From Xenorhabdus vietnamensis (GTDB lineage: Bacteria > Pseudomonadota > Gammaproteobacteria > Enterobacterales > Enterobacteriaceae): DNA of 64,000 nucleotides. The stretch spans positions 1 through 64,000 of the forward strand of contig NZ_MUBJ01000011.1 in NCBI RefSeq assembly GCF_002127535.1. The letters are read 5' to 3'. A model generated the notes under the pieces. That model did not search any database, had not been told where the DNA came from, and worked only from the letters and a program-made list of their open reading frames with translations. Shown here piece after piece: positions 27,182 to 36,372 of this stretch (its first letter is position 1; every line of letters begins with the position of its first letter). Made by a program: the position numbers and the translations under genes.

Positions 27182-27979
27182 ATGGAAAACATGCCAATAG
27201 TACTCACTGATATAAATGCAGGTGTCCTGAGTATTACTCTCAACCGTCCAGAACGCCTCAACAGCTTTAACGAAGAACTGCATCAACAATTAAGCAAGGC
27301 AATGGACATTGCGGAACAGGATGAATCCGTGCGCTGTGTCCTGCTAACAGGCGCCGGACGTGGCTTCTGTTCCGGGCAGGATTTAAATGATCGCAACTCG
27401 ATTATATCTAATGGTGGTATCCCTGATCTCGGTCAATCCGTTGAGCGCTACTATAATCCGCTGATCCGGCGTATGACTTCCCTACCCAAACCCATTATCT
27501 GTGCGGTCAACGGTGTAGCCGCAGGTGCTGGTGTCTCGCTCGCTCTGGCCTGTGACATTGTCATTGCATCCCGCACGGCCAGCTTCATTCAGGCTTTCTG
27601 TCGCATTGGACTGACATCAGATTCCGGTGGTAGCTGGTTCCTGCCCCATAAAATTGGACAAGCACGAGCAATGGGAATGGCATTGCTGGGAGAAAAAATC
27701 AGTGCTGAACAAGCATTGGCTTGGGGCATGATCTGGCAAGTCGTTGAACCCGAAGAACTGGCAGATAAAACGCAGGAACTCGCCCGACATCTTGCCACCC
27801 AACCCACCGTGGCACTTGGCTGCATCAAGCAAACGACTTATGCCGCAGCATCCAATACGCTGGATCAACAGCTTGATCTCGAACGCGATTTGCAGCTCCG
27901 GTGCGGACATAGTGAAGATTTCCGTGAAGGCATCAATGCGTTCATAGAAAAACGCCAGCCAACATTCAAGGGGAAATAG
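27182..27979 (+). CDS. paaG: 1,2-epoxyphenylacetyl-CoA isomerase PaaG
   Basis: 265 residues (E. coli 262), crotonase superfamily. It converts ring-1,2-epoxyphenylacetyl-CoA to the oxepin-CoA and also isomerises a dehydroadipyl-CoA. TGAGRGFCSGQDLNDRN is the oxyanion-hole region, and VNGVAAGAGVSLALACDIVIA is the core. The PaaG-type acidic residue lies in GLTSDSGGSWFLP, where hydratases such as PaaF have a glutamate. It lies 3 bp after paaF and 2 bp before paaH. Confidence 0.96.
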   Translation: MENMPIVLTDINAGVLSITLNRPERLNSFNEELHQQLSKAMDIAEQDESVRCVLLTGAGRGFCSGQDLNDRNSIISNGGIPDLGQSVERYYNPLIRRMTSLPKPIICAVNGVAAGAGVSLALACDIVIASRTASFIQAFCRIGLTSDSGGSWFLPHKIGQARAMGMALLGEKISAEQALAWGMIWQVVEPEELADKTQELARHLATQPTVALGCIKQTTYAAASNTLDQQLDLERDLQLRCGHSEDFREGINAFIEKRQPTFKGK

Positions 27980-27981
27980 TC

Positions 27982-29583
27982 ATGATCACGCCTCTATTCC
28001 ACGGCCCCATAGCCGTCATTGGGGCGGGAACAATGGGTATCGGCATTGCTCAGGTCGCAGCTCAGTCAGGGCATTCTGTCTTGCTGTTTGATGTCAATGG
28101 CGAAGCGGTAGGTCAAGCACTGGAAAACCTGCGTACCCGCCAGCATCAACGCGTGGAAGCCGGCAAAGCAGAAGCCAGTACAACAGAAGCCATGTTGCAA
28201 CGCATCACTCAGGTGAATTCGTTACATGCACTGGCACCGTGCGGGCTGGTAATTGAAGCGATTGTCGAGCAATTGGAAGCTAAACAAAATCTCTTCCAAC
28301 AGCTGGAATCCATTTGTTCAAACCAAACCTTGTTTGCCAGCAACACCTCATCATTGTCGATTACTGCCATTGCCCGTGTCCTGTCTGTACCACAGCGCAT
28401 GGCAGGGCTGCATTTTTTCAATCCCGCCCCCCTGATGAAGCTGGTAGAAATTGTACAGGGTCTGGATACTTCCCTTCAAACCGTGGCAACGCTAAAAACC
28501 CTCGTGACCAATTGGAAAAAACAGCCTGTGGTTTGCCGTTCTACGCCGGGATTTATCGTCAATCGCATTGCCCGTCCATTCTATGCAGAAGCCTTACGTG
28601 CACTGGAAGAGCAGATTGCCACCCCCGCTACGCTGGATGCGATCCTTAAAGAATCTGGCGGCTTTGCGATGGGACCATTACAACTGATGGATTTGATCGG
28701 CCATGACGTTAACTACGCAGTAACTGAATCCCTGTTCCATGCTTTCCACGGCGATCCTCGCTTTCAGCCTTCATTGCAGCAGAAAGAGCTGGTGGATGCC
28801 GATCATCTCGGACGCAAACGTGGTCGCGGTTTCTACGTCCATGACATAAAGAAAAAAGATACTCAGCCACAACCCAAAATAGAACCGAAACAGAGTAAAA
28901 CACAAAAACAGCCTGTCCGGATCAAGGCAACGGGAAATTGGACAGCATTGCCTCATTTCGTTGCCCTGCTACAAAAACCAGAATTGCAGCAATACGGAAT
29001 CATCTTCGAAGAAAACAAAAATGATCGATTCCACTCCCCGACCTTACAGATTGATGACGTACTCTTGGCACTGACCAAAGGAAGAACTTGTGCCCAGATT
29101 GCTGACGAAGTCAGGGCACCCGTGATGCAGTTTGATCTTTCCGCCAACCACCAAACAGCTTCCATTATTACACTCAGCGCCGCCTGCCAGAATACGCCGC
29201 AACAAACAACAAAAGTGATCGGCTTTCTGCAATCTCTCGGCAAGCAAGTGATCCACCTGCCGGATTATCCAGCCTTATTAACGATGCGTACCGTAGCCAT
29301 GCTGTGCAACGAAGCACTGGATGTCATCAACAAAAGTATCGCCAGCGCTGAAGATATCGATCTGGCGATGTGCCACGGTGTGAATTATCCCATCGGCCCG
29401 CTGGCATGGGGTGAACGGCTGGGTTGGAAACACATTCTCAGCACGCTGGAAAATTTGCAGAAATTCTATGGGGAGCCCCGTTACCGCCCTGCCCCTTTGC
29501 TGCGCCAGCTAGCGGCGGGACATACCCAACTCCCCCTCCCGCTGGCTAAAAGCCACAAAAAAGGGGATATCCATGCAAAATAA
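27982..29583 (+). CDS. paaH: 3-hydroxyadipyl-CoA dehydrogenase PaaH, with long linker
   Basis: 533 residues against 475 in E. coli. It oxidises 3-hydroxyadipyl-CoA to 3-oxoadipyl-CoA with NAD. The NAD-binding GAGTMGIGIAQ is at residues 12-22; NTSSLSITAIA and GLHFFNPAP follow in the expected order. The C-terminal half holds GVNYPIGPLAWGERLG. The extra length comes from a Lys/Gln-rich linker near residue 290 (HDIKKKDTQPQPKIEPKQSK) and a C-terminal tail of about 20 residues. The 3' end overlaps paaI by 11 bp. Confidence 0.95.
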   Translation: MITPLFHGPIAVIGAGTMGIGIAQVAAQSGHSVLLFDVNGEAVGQALENLRTRQHQRVEAGKAEASTTEAMLQRITQVNSLHALAPCGLVIEAIVEQLEAKQNLFQQLESICSNQTLFASNTSSLSITAIARVLSVPQRMAGLHFFNPAPLMKLVEIVQGLDTSLQTVATLKTLVTNWKKQPVVCRSTPGFIVNRIARPFYAEALRALEEQIATPATLDAILKESGGFAMGPLQLMDLIGHDVNYAVTESLFHAFHGDPRFQPSLQQKELVDADHLGRKRGRGFYVHDIKKKDTQPQPKIEPKQSKTQKQPVRIKATGNWTALPHFVALLQKPELQQYGIIFEENKNDRFHSPTLQIDDVLLALTKGRTCAQIADEVRAPVMQFDLSANHQTASIITLSAACQNTPQQTTKVIGFLQSLGKQVIHLPDYPALLTMRTVAMLCNEALDVINKSIASAEDIDLAMCHGVNYPIGPLAWGERLGWKHILSTLENLQKFYGEPRYRPAPLLRQLAAGHTQLPLPLAKSHKKGDIHAK

Positions 29584-30004
29584 TGCTGCAAGTCTATTGG
29601 CCCGCCATCACGTTGAAGCCATGTACGCTCAGGATGCCTGCGCCCAAACAATGGGAATGCATATTGAGCATATCGATGTCGGATTCGCCCGACTCAACAT
29701 GAAGATCGTGCCCAACATGCTCAACGGCCATCAAAGTTGTCACGGTGGCATTCTGTTCAGTCTGGCGGATACCGCTTTCGCCTACGCCTGCAACAGTGAA
29801 GGATTGGCCGCAGTTGCTTCCGGCGGCAACATTGATTTCATCCGTCCGGCTTTGATTGGTGATCAACTGACTGCCACCGCTTCTGTTCGGCATCAGGGCC
29901 AAAAAACCGGCCTGTACGATGTGGAAATCATTAACCAAAACGGTAAAGTCGTCGCTCTTTTCCGTGGTTATTCACATCGTATCAGCCACCCTATTTTGGA
30001 TTAG
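29573..30004 (+). CDS. paaI: hydroxyphenylacetyl-CoA thioesterase PaaI
   Basis: 143 residues (E. coli 140), a hotdog-fold thioesterase. It releases CoA from dead-end ring-hydroxylated phenylacetyl-CoA and so protects the CoA pool. The conserved active-site segment SCHGGILFSLADTAFAYACN contains the catalytic aspartate. NIDFIRPALIGDQLTATA is the typical second block. It starts inside paaH (11-bp overlap), so translation is coupled. paaJ follows after 11 bp. Confidence 0.95.
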   Translation: MQNNAASLLARHHVEAMYAQDACAQTMGMHIEHIDVGFARLNMKIVPNMLNGHQSCHGGILFSLADTAFAYACNSEGLAAVASGGNIDFIRPALIGDQLTATASVRHQGQKTGLYDVEIINQNGKVVALFRGYSHRISHPILD

Positions 30005-30015
30005 AGAGAACAATC

Positions 30016-31230
30016 ATGACCCACGCATTTATCTGTGATGGAATCCGAACCCCCATAGGACGTTATGGCGGAGCGCTGTCCAGCCTGCGGGCTGACGATC
30101 TGGCGGCCCTGCCGCTACGGGCATTGATGGATCGTTATCCGGCACTGGATTGGGGGCAAATTGATGATGTTATCCTCGGCTGTGCCAATCAGGCAGGGGA
30201 AGATAACCGTAACGTCGCACGCATGGCCGTATTGCTGGCGGGACTGCCAGACTCAGTCTCCGGCACAACAGTCAATCGATTGTGTGGCTCCGGTCTGGAT
30301 GCGCTGGCTTTCGCTGCCCGCAGCATTAAATCCGATGATGCCCAACTAATTTTGGCGGGGGGCGTTGAATCCATGACCCGTGCTCCTTTCGTTATGGGCA
30401 AAGCAGACAGTGCATTCAACAGACAGGCTGAGATCTTTGATACCACCCTTGGTTGGCGTTTCATTAATCCCTTAATGCAGCAGCAATTCGGCACTGATTC
30501 CATGCCAGAAACGGCAGAAAATGTCGCAGCTCAGTTTCAAATCAGCCGTGATGATCAGGATGCCTTCGCCCTGCGCAGCCAACAACGTGCCGCCAGTGCG
30601 CAACAGCGCGGTGTACTGGCCGAAGAAATCATCCCTGTCACTCTGCCCCCAATCAACAAAAAAGGCGTAGCAACCAACGTCTCACAGGATGAACATCCCC
30701 GGCCAGAAACGACGTTCGAACAGTTACAACGACTCAAAACCCCATTTCGTACTGGCGGCACGATTACCGCAGGTAACGCATCCGGCGTCAACGATGGCGC
30801 AGCGGCGCTGATCATCGCCTCAGAAACAGCAGCATTACACCAAGGGCTGACACCACGGGCACGTATCGTCGCAACAGCAACATGTGGTGTTGAACCTCGT
30901 ATCATGGGGATCGGGCCATTGCCTGCAACCCGCAAAGTACTGGCACTGACAGGCTTAAACTTAAGTCAAATGGATGTTATTGAACTGAACGAGGCTTTCG
31001 CCGCACAGTCATTGGCGGTGATGCGCCAACTGGGGTTACCGGATAATGCAGAGCACGTAAACCCGAATGGGGGAGCAATTGCACTGGGGCATCCTCTTGG
31101 CATGAGCGGAACCCGCCTTGCACTGACAGCCACCCTTGAGCTGGAACGACGCTCTGGCCGTTATGCCTTGTGCACCATGTGCATTGGTGTGGGACAAGGC
31201 ATCGCCATGATTATTGAACGTATTTCATAG
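30016..31230 (+). CDS. paaJ: 3-oxoadipyl-CoA/3-oxo-5,6-dehydrosuberyl-CoA thiolase PaaJ
   Basis: 404 residues (E. coli 401). It performs two thiolytic cleavages, releasing acetyl-CoA from 3-oxo-dehydrosuberyl-CoA and splitting 3-oxoadipyl-CoA to acetyl-CoA and succinyl-CoA. The acylated cysteine is in [11 protein letters not shown] near residue 90. [27 protein letters not shown] and [11 protein letters not shown] carry the His/Cys pair. ATG behind AGAGA, 11 bp after paaI. A 156-bp spacer, unusually long for this operon, separates it from paaK. Confidence 0.97.
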   Translation: MTHAFICDGIRTPIGRYGGALSSLRADDLAALPLRALMDRYPALDWGQIDDVILGCANQAGEDNRNVARMAVLLAGLPDSVSGTTVNRLCGSGLDALAFAARSIKSDDAQLILAGGVESMTRAPFVMGKADSAFNRQAEIFDTTLGWRFINPLMQQQFGTDSMPETAENVAAQFQISRDDQDAFALRSQQRAASAQQRGVLAEEIIPVTLPPINKKGVATNVSQDEHPRPETTFEQLQRLKTPFRTGGTITAGNASGVNDGAAALIIASETAALHQGLTPRARIVATATCGVEPRIMGIGPLPATRKVLALTGLNLSQMDVIELNEAFAAQSLAVMRQLGLPDNAEHVNPNGGAIALGHPLGMSGTRLALTATLELERRSGRYALCTMCIGVGQGIAMIIERIS

Positions 31231-31386
31231 CAACGATTTATATCGTAGCGACTGATATAGTGACGCTTTTTTCAGTACCGATTTTCTTAGCAGCAATTGA
31301 TACGCGATTACCTGATTTAACCAGCACCTGCACATAACGATAAACACAACCTGTTACAAACAAGTCAACAATAAGGACAGGCAACT

Positions 31387-32718
31387 ATGAGCAACAGCGT
31401 ACAAAACCTAAAAAAATCCCCTGAACAACCTCTGGATTCCATTGAGTTTGCTTCACGTGATGAGATTCAGGCGTGGCAACTCAAACAGATAAAATGGACT
31501 CTCAATCACGCCTACAATAACGTTCCCATGTACCGCCACAAATTTGATGCGGCAGGTGTCCATCCGAGTGATTTCAAGCAACTGGCTGACATCACCAAAT
31601 TTCCTTACACCACCAAACACGATCTGCGGGAACATTATCCTTTTGGCACCTTCGCCGTACCAATGGAGCAGGTTGTGCGCATTCATGCTTCATCCGGCAC
31701 AACGGGACGCCCAACCGTGGTGGGTTATACCCGACGGGACATCGACATTTGGTCGGAGCTGGTCGCCCGTAGCCTGAGATTTGCGGGAGCGAGTGCCAAA
31801 GACAAAGTCCACATCGCCTACGGTTATGGCCTGTTCACAGGCGGACTGGGAGCGCACTATGGTGCCGAACGACTGGGAGCAGCGGTCATTCCCATGTCTG
31901 GCGGCAACACCGAAAAACAAGCGCAACTGATTATGGATTTCAAGCCTGACATTATCATGATGACACCTTCTTACTGCCTGACTTTACTGGATGAACTGGA
32001 ACATCAAATGGGCGGGGATGCCAGCACATGCTCCTTGCGTATTGGCATCTTTGGTGCAGAACCTTGGACGGCCGCTTTGCGTGCGGAGATTAAAACACGC
32101 ATGGGCATCAAAGCATTGGATATCTACGGCCTGTCCGAAGTGATGGGGCCGGGCGTTGCGATGGAATCATTGGAATACGCTGACGGCTCCACCATTTGGG
32201 AAGATCATTTTTATCCTGAAGTGATTGATCCTGACAATCTGAATAATCTGGCCGATGGCGAAACCGGCGAACTGATCCTCACTACTCTGACCAAAGAAGC
32301 CATGCCCGTGATCCGTTACCGCACCCGCGACCTGACACGTTTATTACCCGGTACGGCACGCAATATGCGTCGCATGGACAGAATCACCGGGCGTTCCGAT
32401 GACATGCTGATTATCCGTGGCATCAACGTGTTCCCATCACAGATAGAAGAACAGATTATCCGCTTTAAAGAACTCTCTCCCCACTACCAGTTGGAAGTAC
32501 ACCGCAAAGGCAACCATGACTGTCTGTCAGTCAAAGTTGAACTGAAAGAGCCAAGTCTGCTGAATCATGAACAAAGTTGTAATCTCTGTCATCAGTTGCG
32601 CCATCACATAAAATCGATGGTAGGACTCAGCACAGATGTCAGCATCGTCAACTGTGGTGTCATTCCTCGCTCAGAAGGCAAGGCAGTGCGGGTTATCGAT
32701 AATCGACCACATGAATAA
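31387..32718 (+). CDS. paaK: phenylacetate-CoA ligase PaaK
   Basis: 443 residues (E. coli 437). It is the first step of the pathway: phenylacetate + ATP + CoA to phenylacetyl-CoA, whose product is also the PaaX effector. The P-loop-like HASSGTTGRPTVVGYT is near residues 101-116; IFGAEPWT, DIYGLSEVMGPGVAMES and RTRDLTRLLPG follow, with the C-terminal lid starting around RSDDMLIIRG. ATAAGGACAGG precedes the ATG. The preceding 156-bp gap may hold a secondary promoter. A short palindromic-repeat copy follows. Confidence 0.97.
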   Translation: MSNSVQNLKKSPEQPLDSIEFASRDEIQAWQLKQIKWTLNHAYNNVPMYRHKFDAAGVHPSDFKQLADITKFPYTTKHDLREHYPFGTFAVPMEQVVRIHASSGTTGRPTVVGYTRRDIDIWSELVARSLRFAGASAKDKVHIAYGYGLFTGGLGAHYGAERLGAAVIPMSGGNTEKQAQLIMDFKPDIIMMTPSYCLTLLDELEHQMGGDASTCSLRIGIFGAEPWTAALRAEIKTRMGIKALDIYGLSEVMGPGVAMESLEYADGSTIWEDHFYPEVIDPDNLNNLADGETGELILTTLTKEAMPVIRYRTRDLTRLLPGTARNMRRMDRITGRSDDMLIIRGINVFPSQIEEQIIRFKELSPHYQLEVHRKGNHDCLSVKVELKEPSLLNHEQSCNLCHQLRHHIKSMVGLSTDVSIVNCGVIPRSEGKAVRVIDNRPHE

Positions 32719-32735
32719 CCTTTTGCCACTCAAGT

Positions 32736-32794
32736 TATACCCCATGGATCTCAAGATGCAGCTCACAAGCTGCAACTTGAAAAACGACGGGTAT
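32736..32794 (+). repeat. dispersed palindromic repeat, internally deleted copy
   Basis: 59 bp. It keeps both ends (TATACCCCATGGATCTCAAG and CAACTTGAAAAACGACGGGTA) but lacks the middle. The result is a near-perfect hairpin between paaK and paaX that could act on transcription. Confidence 0.7.
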
Positions 32795-32901
32795 CAATAA
32801 TGTGAATTGTCTTCAAAGGGTTTTCCCTGAGCATATCGATTAAGCCTATTGATACAGTTATGCTAATGTCACGACACACTTTTGAGCAGATCACAGAAAA
32901 T

Positions 32902-33840
32902 ATGGCACACAAACTCGACGATTTTATCCAGCACGCCCTCAATGCACAGCCTATCAGCGGAACATCGCTGATCATCTCTTTATATGGGGATGCGCTCAGT
33001 CACCGTGGAGGTGAAGTCTGGCTTGGCAGTTTGAGTCTCTTGCTGGAACCGATAGGGTTCAGTGACCGTTTCGTGAGAACATCCGTATTCAGGCTGCAAA
33101 AAGAGGGGTGGCTTGCGGTAGAAAAGCTGGGACGACGCAGTTATTACCGCATTGCTGAACGAGGCATGAATCAGTTTCGTCATGCAGAGAGCAAAATTTA
33201 TCTCAGTGAGCAACCGGAATGGGATGGTAAATGGGATCTGCTGCTACTCGAAAGCGTCGCCAAAAACGAGCGTAATCGCCTGAAAAAAGAGCTGGACTGG
33301 CTTGGGTTTGCACAACTCAACACGACCCTGATGGCCGCACCAAGCAGTGCCCAAAGAGATATCCCCGCCCTACTGGGGGAACTGAACGCCAGCGATTCCG
33401 TCATCTACTTCCGTGCTGATTATCCTTACCCGCGTTCGGAGCAGAGCCTGAAAGAACTTGTCTCTATCAATTGGTCACTGGAACAGATATCGCAGCATTA
33501 TCATGAATTTATCGTTTCCTTCCGCCCATTAATGACCCTGCTGCGGGATTGCCATGAAGCCGATCTGACACCAGAACGCTGTTTCCAATTACGCCTGCTA
33601 CTGATTCACTTTTACCGCCGCATAGTATTGCGTGACCCAATGCTGCCGGACGCGCTGCTGCCCACACAATGGGAAGGGCTGATTGCCCGTAACTTGTGTA
33701 TAAATATTTATCAACACATTGATCTTGCAGCGACGCGCTACATCAGTGAACGTTGCGAAACAACTATTGGTCAACTGCCTCAACCCACCGCAGCGTATTA
33801 CCGACGTTTTGGTAGTTCACATAGTGAAATGTTTACATAG
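32902..33840 (+). CDS. paaX: phenylacetic acid degradation repressor PaaX
   Basis: 312 residues from ATG 32902 (E. coli 316), whose N-terminus AHKLDDFIQHALNA aligns with E. coli; an ATG 14 codons earlier is possible. It is a GntR-like winged-helix repressor released by phenylacetyl-CoA. Conserved blocks are SGTSLIISLYGDALSHRGGEVWLGSL, RFVRTSVFRLQKEGWL (the recognition helix region), EWDGKWDLLLLE and LLIHFYRRIVLRDP. It follows paaK, but paaY, which accompanies paaX in E. coli, is absent; an intrinsic terminator comes 85 bp later. Confidence 0.96.
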   Translation: MAHKLDDFIQHALNAQPISGTSLIISLYGDALSHRGGEVWLGSLSLLLEPIGFSDRFVRTSVFRLQKEGWLAVEKLGRRSYYRIAERGMNQFRHAESKIYLSEQPEWDGKWDLLLLESVAKNERNRLKKELDWLGFAQLNTTLMAAPSSAQRDIPALLGELNASDSVIYFRADYPYPRSEQSLKELVSINWSLEQISQHYHEFIVSFRPLMTLLRDCHEADLTPERCFQLRLLLIHFYRRIVLRDPMLPDALLPTQWEGLIARNLCINIYQHIDLAATRYISERCETTIGQLPQPTAAYYRRFGSSHSEMFT

Positions 33841-33924
33841 AAAAATGATTGCGCAGTGGAATGAGCGTCTATTCTTAATAGATTCTGAACAATAACAAAC
33901 ACCCTATGGAAAATTGCCGTTACC

Positions 33925-33951
33925 AAACTGCCCGCAGTCTGCGGGCAGTTT
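33925..33951. terminator. strong hairpin between paaX and a convergent gene
   Basis: 13-bp perfect stem AAACTGCCCGCAG / CTGCGGGCAGTTT with a 1-base spacer (effectively a tight loop), ending in TTTCATTATT on one side and preceded by A-rich DNA on the other. It suits termination of both paaX and the minus-strand operon that ends at 33957. Confidence 0.75.
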
Positions 33952-33956
33952 CATTA

Positions 33957-34496
33957 TTATTTGATATCAAGCACCTCAGAAGGCTTTATCGTGATTTTCT
34001 GTCCATGCAATTCACAATCGTCAATAATTTGCATTATACCTTCTTTGGCCCATAAAGCCTGATGATTCATGGCTTCCTTATAAGGAAAAACATATTCATT
34101 TATATCAATAAAAGGCTTACTGAATATAATTGACCTATACAATTCATCGTAGTCACCATCTGGAACTTCCCAGTCAATTAAACGGTTAGCGGTTTTCCAA
34201 TAAATGATAACACTTTCAAATCCATCACGATCAATTCCTTTATTAAATTCATAACCAATTAGACAAAAATCATTATTCACATTTTGTGTATTTAAAAAAT
34301 TAATGACATAGCTAAATGCAGAAAAATAATTTTCTTTATACTTTTTTATTTCTAATGGGTTAAAATAACCGTCCGGTTTTTTATAATAGATTCCCCATTG
34401 CCCCGTATCCCCCCAAGCTTTGAAATCCAGCTCATTTTGTTTTGAAAAAGAGTCCATGGAGACCAAAATCATAAAAAAACCTATTAAACATTTCAT
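33957..34496 (-). CDS. secreted protein, putative immunity to the adjacent effector
   Basis: 179 residues from ATG 34496, with GAGAA upstream; longer starts run into the preceding gene. Residues 1-18 (MKCLIGFFMILVSMDSFS) look like a signal peptide, so the product is likely periplasmic. The mature part is acidic and aromatic-rich with two cysteines (DFCLIGYEF and DDCELHG), which could form a disulfide. I do not recognise a family. The gene begins 10 bp after a candidate peptidoglycan hydrolase gene. A periplasmic acidic partner fits immunity to a wall-targeting toxin, an inference from context. Confidence 0.6.
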   Translation of the reverse strand: MKCLIGFFMILVSMDSFSKQNELDFKAWGDTGQWGIYYKKPDGYFNPLEIKKYKENYFSAFSYVINFLNTQNVNNDFCLIGYEFNKGIDRDGFESVIIYWKTANRLIDWEVPDGDYDELYRSIIFSKPFIDINEYVFPYKEAMNHQALWAKEGIMQIIDDCELHGQKITIKPSEVLDIK

Positions 34497-34506
34497 ATAA
34501 AATTTC

Positions 34507-35349
34507 TCATTTAAGATATCTATCTGATAATTTATAAAATTCTTGTCCTTGTAGTGAAAAAAGCCTAGTGAAATTTGGCCCCGGAGAACTACGATTATCC
34601 GTTCTCCATGCAATGACTTCTTTATTCAGAATTTTATTGCTTTTTGCTATATCGATAGCATTTTTAAGTAATCGCCGATAAACCAGAAAATCGGCATGAG
34701 TACCATCATTCGCAATCACTATCATACCGTTAATTCTTTTTCGTATATCATCTTTAATATTAGGATATTGACTAAAACCATCGATTGTCCGCGGCCCTGA
34801 AATGAGTCCAATTAATTTATTTCCGTGTTTAGGCACATCAAGTTCATGTGCTTTAGGAGACCTAACTCTGTTTAATAAGGCATCATGCATGTATTGCATG
34901 GCTTCTTTCGCTTTTTGTTCATCATAGTTTGCCCCAATTGTCGTAGGATTCTTAGTTTCCGCCAACAACACCATCAACATCGCTTTCTGCTCCTCAGTTA
35001 AATCCTTCGGAATTTCTATCTTAGACAAAATATTAATCGTTAATGGTGGAAAGCAATCCTCAGCGACTCCTGCGGCGAAATAGGGACAGTAATCTAAATT
35101 AGTATCTACCGCCCTAACAATACTTATGCCCATATTCAATGCTGTTATTTGCAAGGTTTGTTCTCTAAGCTGCGGATTATTACGTTGAAAAATGGACACA
35201 AGCGTATTATTTGGCAGAAATTTAAGGTGTTTTCTCGTATTGAGATTTAAACCATCAATCTTTAATATCAGCGTATTTCCTTTGGTAAGATAAAATACAG
35301 TTTCATTAAGTAAGGCTTGATTATTCCGTCTGACGATAAATTTAGACAT
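34507..35349 (-). CDS. candidate peptidoglycan-hydrolase antibacterial effector
   Basis: 280 residues, ATG behind AAAGGAAT, no signal peptide. The region from about 118 to 280 resembles SleB-type/cell-wall hydrolases. LLAETKN places a glutamate (Glu131) after a helix, LLNRVRSP (159-165) corresponds to the conserved NRV, and GFSQYPNI (191-198) to the FSQ segment. Near the end, AWRTDNRSSPGPNFTRL and GQEFYKL match the tail seen in such hydrolases. The first roughly 115 residues have no recognised fold and could be a delivery or adaptor domain. Lack of a signal peptide plus a secreted partner gene suggests delivery by a type VI-like route. Activity is inferred. Confidence 0.6.
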   Translation of the reverse strand: MSKFIVRRNNQALLNETVFYLTKGNTLILKIDGLNLNTRKHLKFLPNNTLVSIFQRNNPQLREQTLQITALNMGISIVRAVDTNLDYCPYFAAGVAEDCFPPLTINILSKIEIPKDLTEEQKAMLMVLLAETKNPTTIGANYDEQKAKEAMQYMHDALLNRVRSPKAHELDVPKHGNKLIGLISGPRTIDGFSQYPNIKDDIRKRINGMIVIANDGTHADFLVYRRLLKNAIDIAKSNKILNKEVIAWRTDNRSSPGPNFTRLFSLQGQEFYKLSDRYLK

Positions 35350-35808
35350 GATTGGCTATTCCTTTTATTTATTTGATATCCGTTCTTGAAAGGTAACAAC
35401 GCTATAATAGAAAAAATTTTATGAGCAAATAAGATTATTGTCGAGTAAGATACATCCTATTTTTGATTGTTACATGAATTTCGTTTTATATTATGAGTTC
35501 GGTCATAAGTATTAGTTAAACACCTTAATAAAATAATAAGTAAATCATGTAAAAGTTACATTATGAAATAAATTAATATTAATCTAACATCAATACTCAG
35601 AATTCTAAAAATCATATAATAAGTCTATAATATGATTTTATTATACTGCCCTATTGATTAGATAATTTTTTGCTGTTTTTTAGACCACAATCACTCAAAA
35701 TGACTAATCATTATTTAGTCAGCCTGCTAGGGTAGTGGGGTTATTTATTATCGTTATTTTCTGATCAGGCATACATGTAAGAATCACGTGTAAAAATAAG
35801 GAAAAACC
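35350..35808. other. AT-rich spacer
   Basis: About 460 bp between the effector gene and the RibD-like gene. No gene, repeat or clear site was seen; it must contain divergent promoters. Confidence 0.5.
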
Positions 35809-36351
35809 ATGTCAAAGCTCATTTATTATGTCGCTGCCACAATGGATGGTTACATTGCCACAGAAAACCATGAATTAGGCTGGTTATATGATTGCCCGCT
35901 GAGTGATGACGCCACACCTTATGAAGAATTTTATCAGAATATCGGTGCCGCGATTATGGGGGCTGGAACCTATGAATGGATTATGAAAAACACAAAAGGT
36001 GAATGGCCGTATCAAGATATTCCTGCCTTTATCCTCTCCTCAAAAAATCTAACGATTTCTGCTGATATTAATGCCATTGTCACTCAAGAAAGCCCTAAGG
36101 ATATTGCTAAAAACGCAAAAATCGCAGCCAAAGGTAAAGATGTTTGGGTGATTGGAGGAGGAAAAACCGCCGCCAGTTTTGCCGATGCGGAGGAGTTACA
36201 ACAACTGTTTATTACCACCGTTCCGGTATTTCTAGGCTCAGGAATTCCTGTTTTGCCTGTGAGTCATGCGATCAATGTGATGCCTCATAAACAGCTTTGC
36301 TTACGCAGTGGTGCAATTGAAACCGTCATAGATATTAACTTAACGAAATAA
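35809..36351 (+). CDS. RibD C-terminal/dihydrofolate reductase-family protein
   Basis: 180 residues, ATG behind AAGGAAAAA. The fold is the DHFR-like RibD C-terminal domain (YyaP/YwjB type). The N-terminal LIYYVAATMDGYIATENHELGWL carries the conserved SxDGyIA-like turn. IMGAGTYEWI and VWVIGGGKTAASFADAEEL are the nucleotide-binding segments, and VPVFLGSGIPVLP is the C-terminal signature. These are probably NADPH-dependent reductases of unknown substrate. It precedes the PRD regulator by 21 bp, so the two may be co-transcribed. Confidence 0.85.
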   Translation: MSKLIYYVAATMDGYIATENHELGWLYDCPLSDDATPYEEFYQNIGAAIMGAGTYEWIMKNTKGEWPYQDIPAFILSSKNLTISADINAIVTQESPKDIAKNAKIAAKGKDVWVIGGGKTAASFADAEELQQLFITTVPVFLGSGIPVLPVSHAINVMPHKQLCLRSGAIETVIDINLTK

Positions 36352-36372
36352 CCATGAATTCAGGGTATCCAT

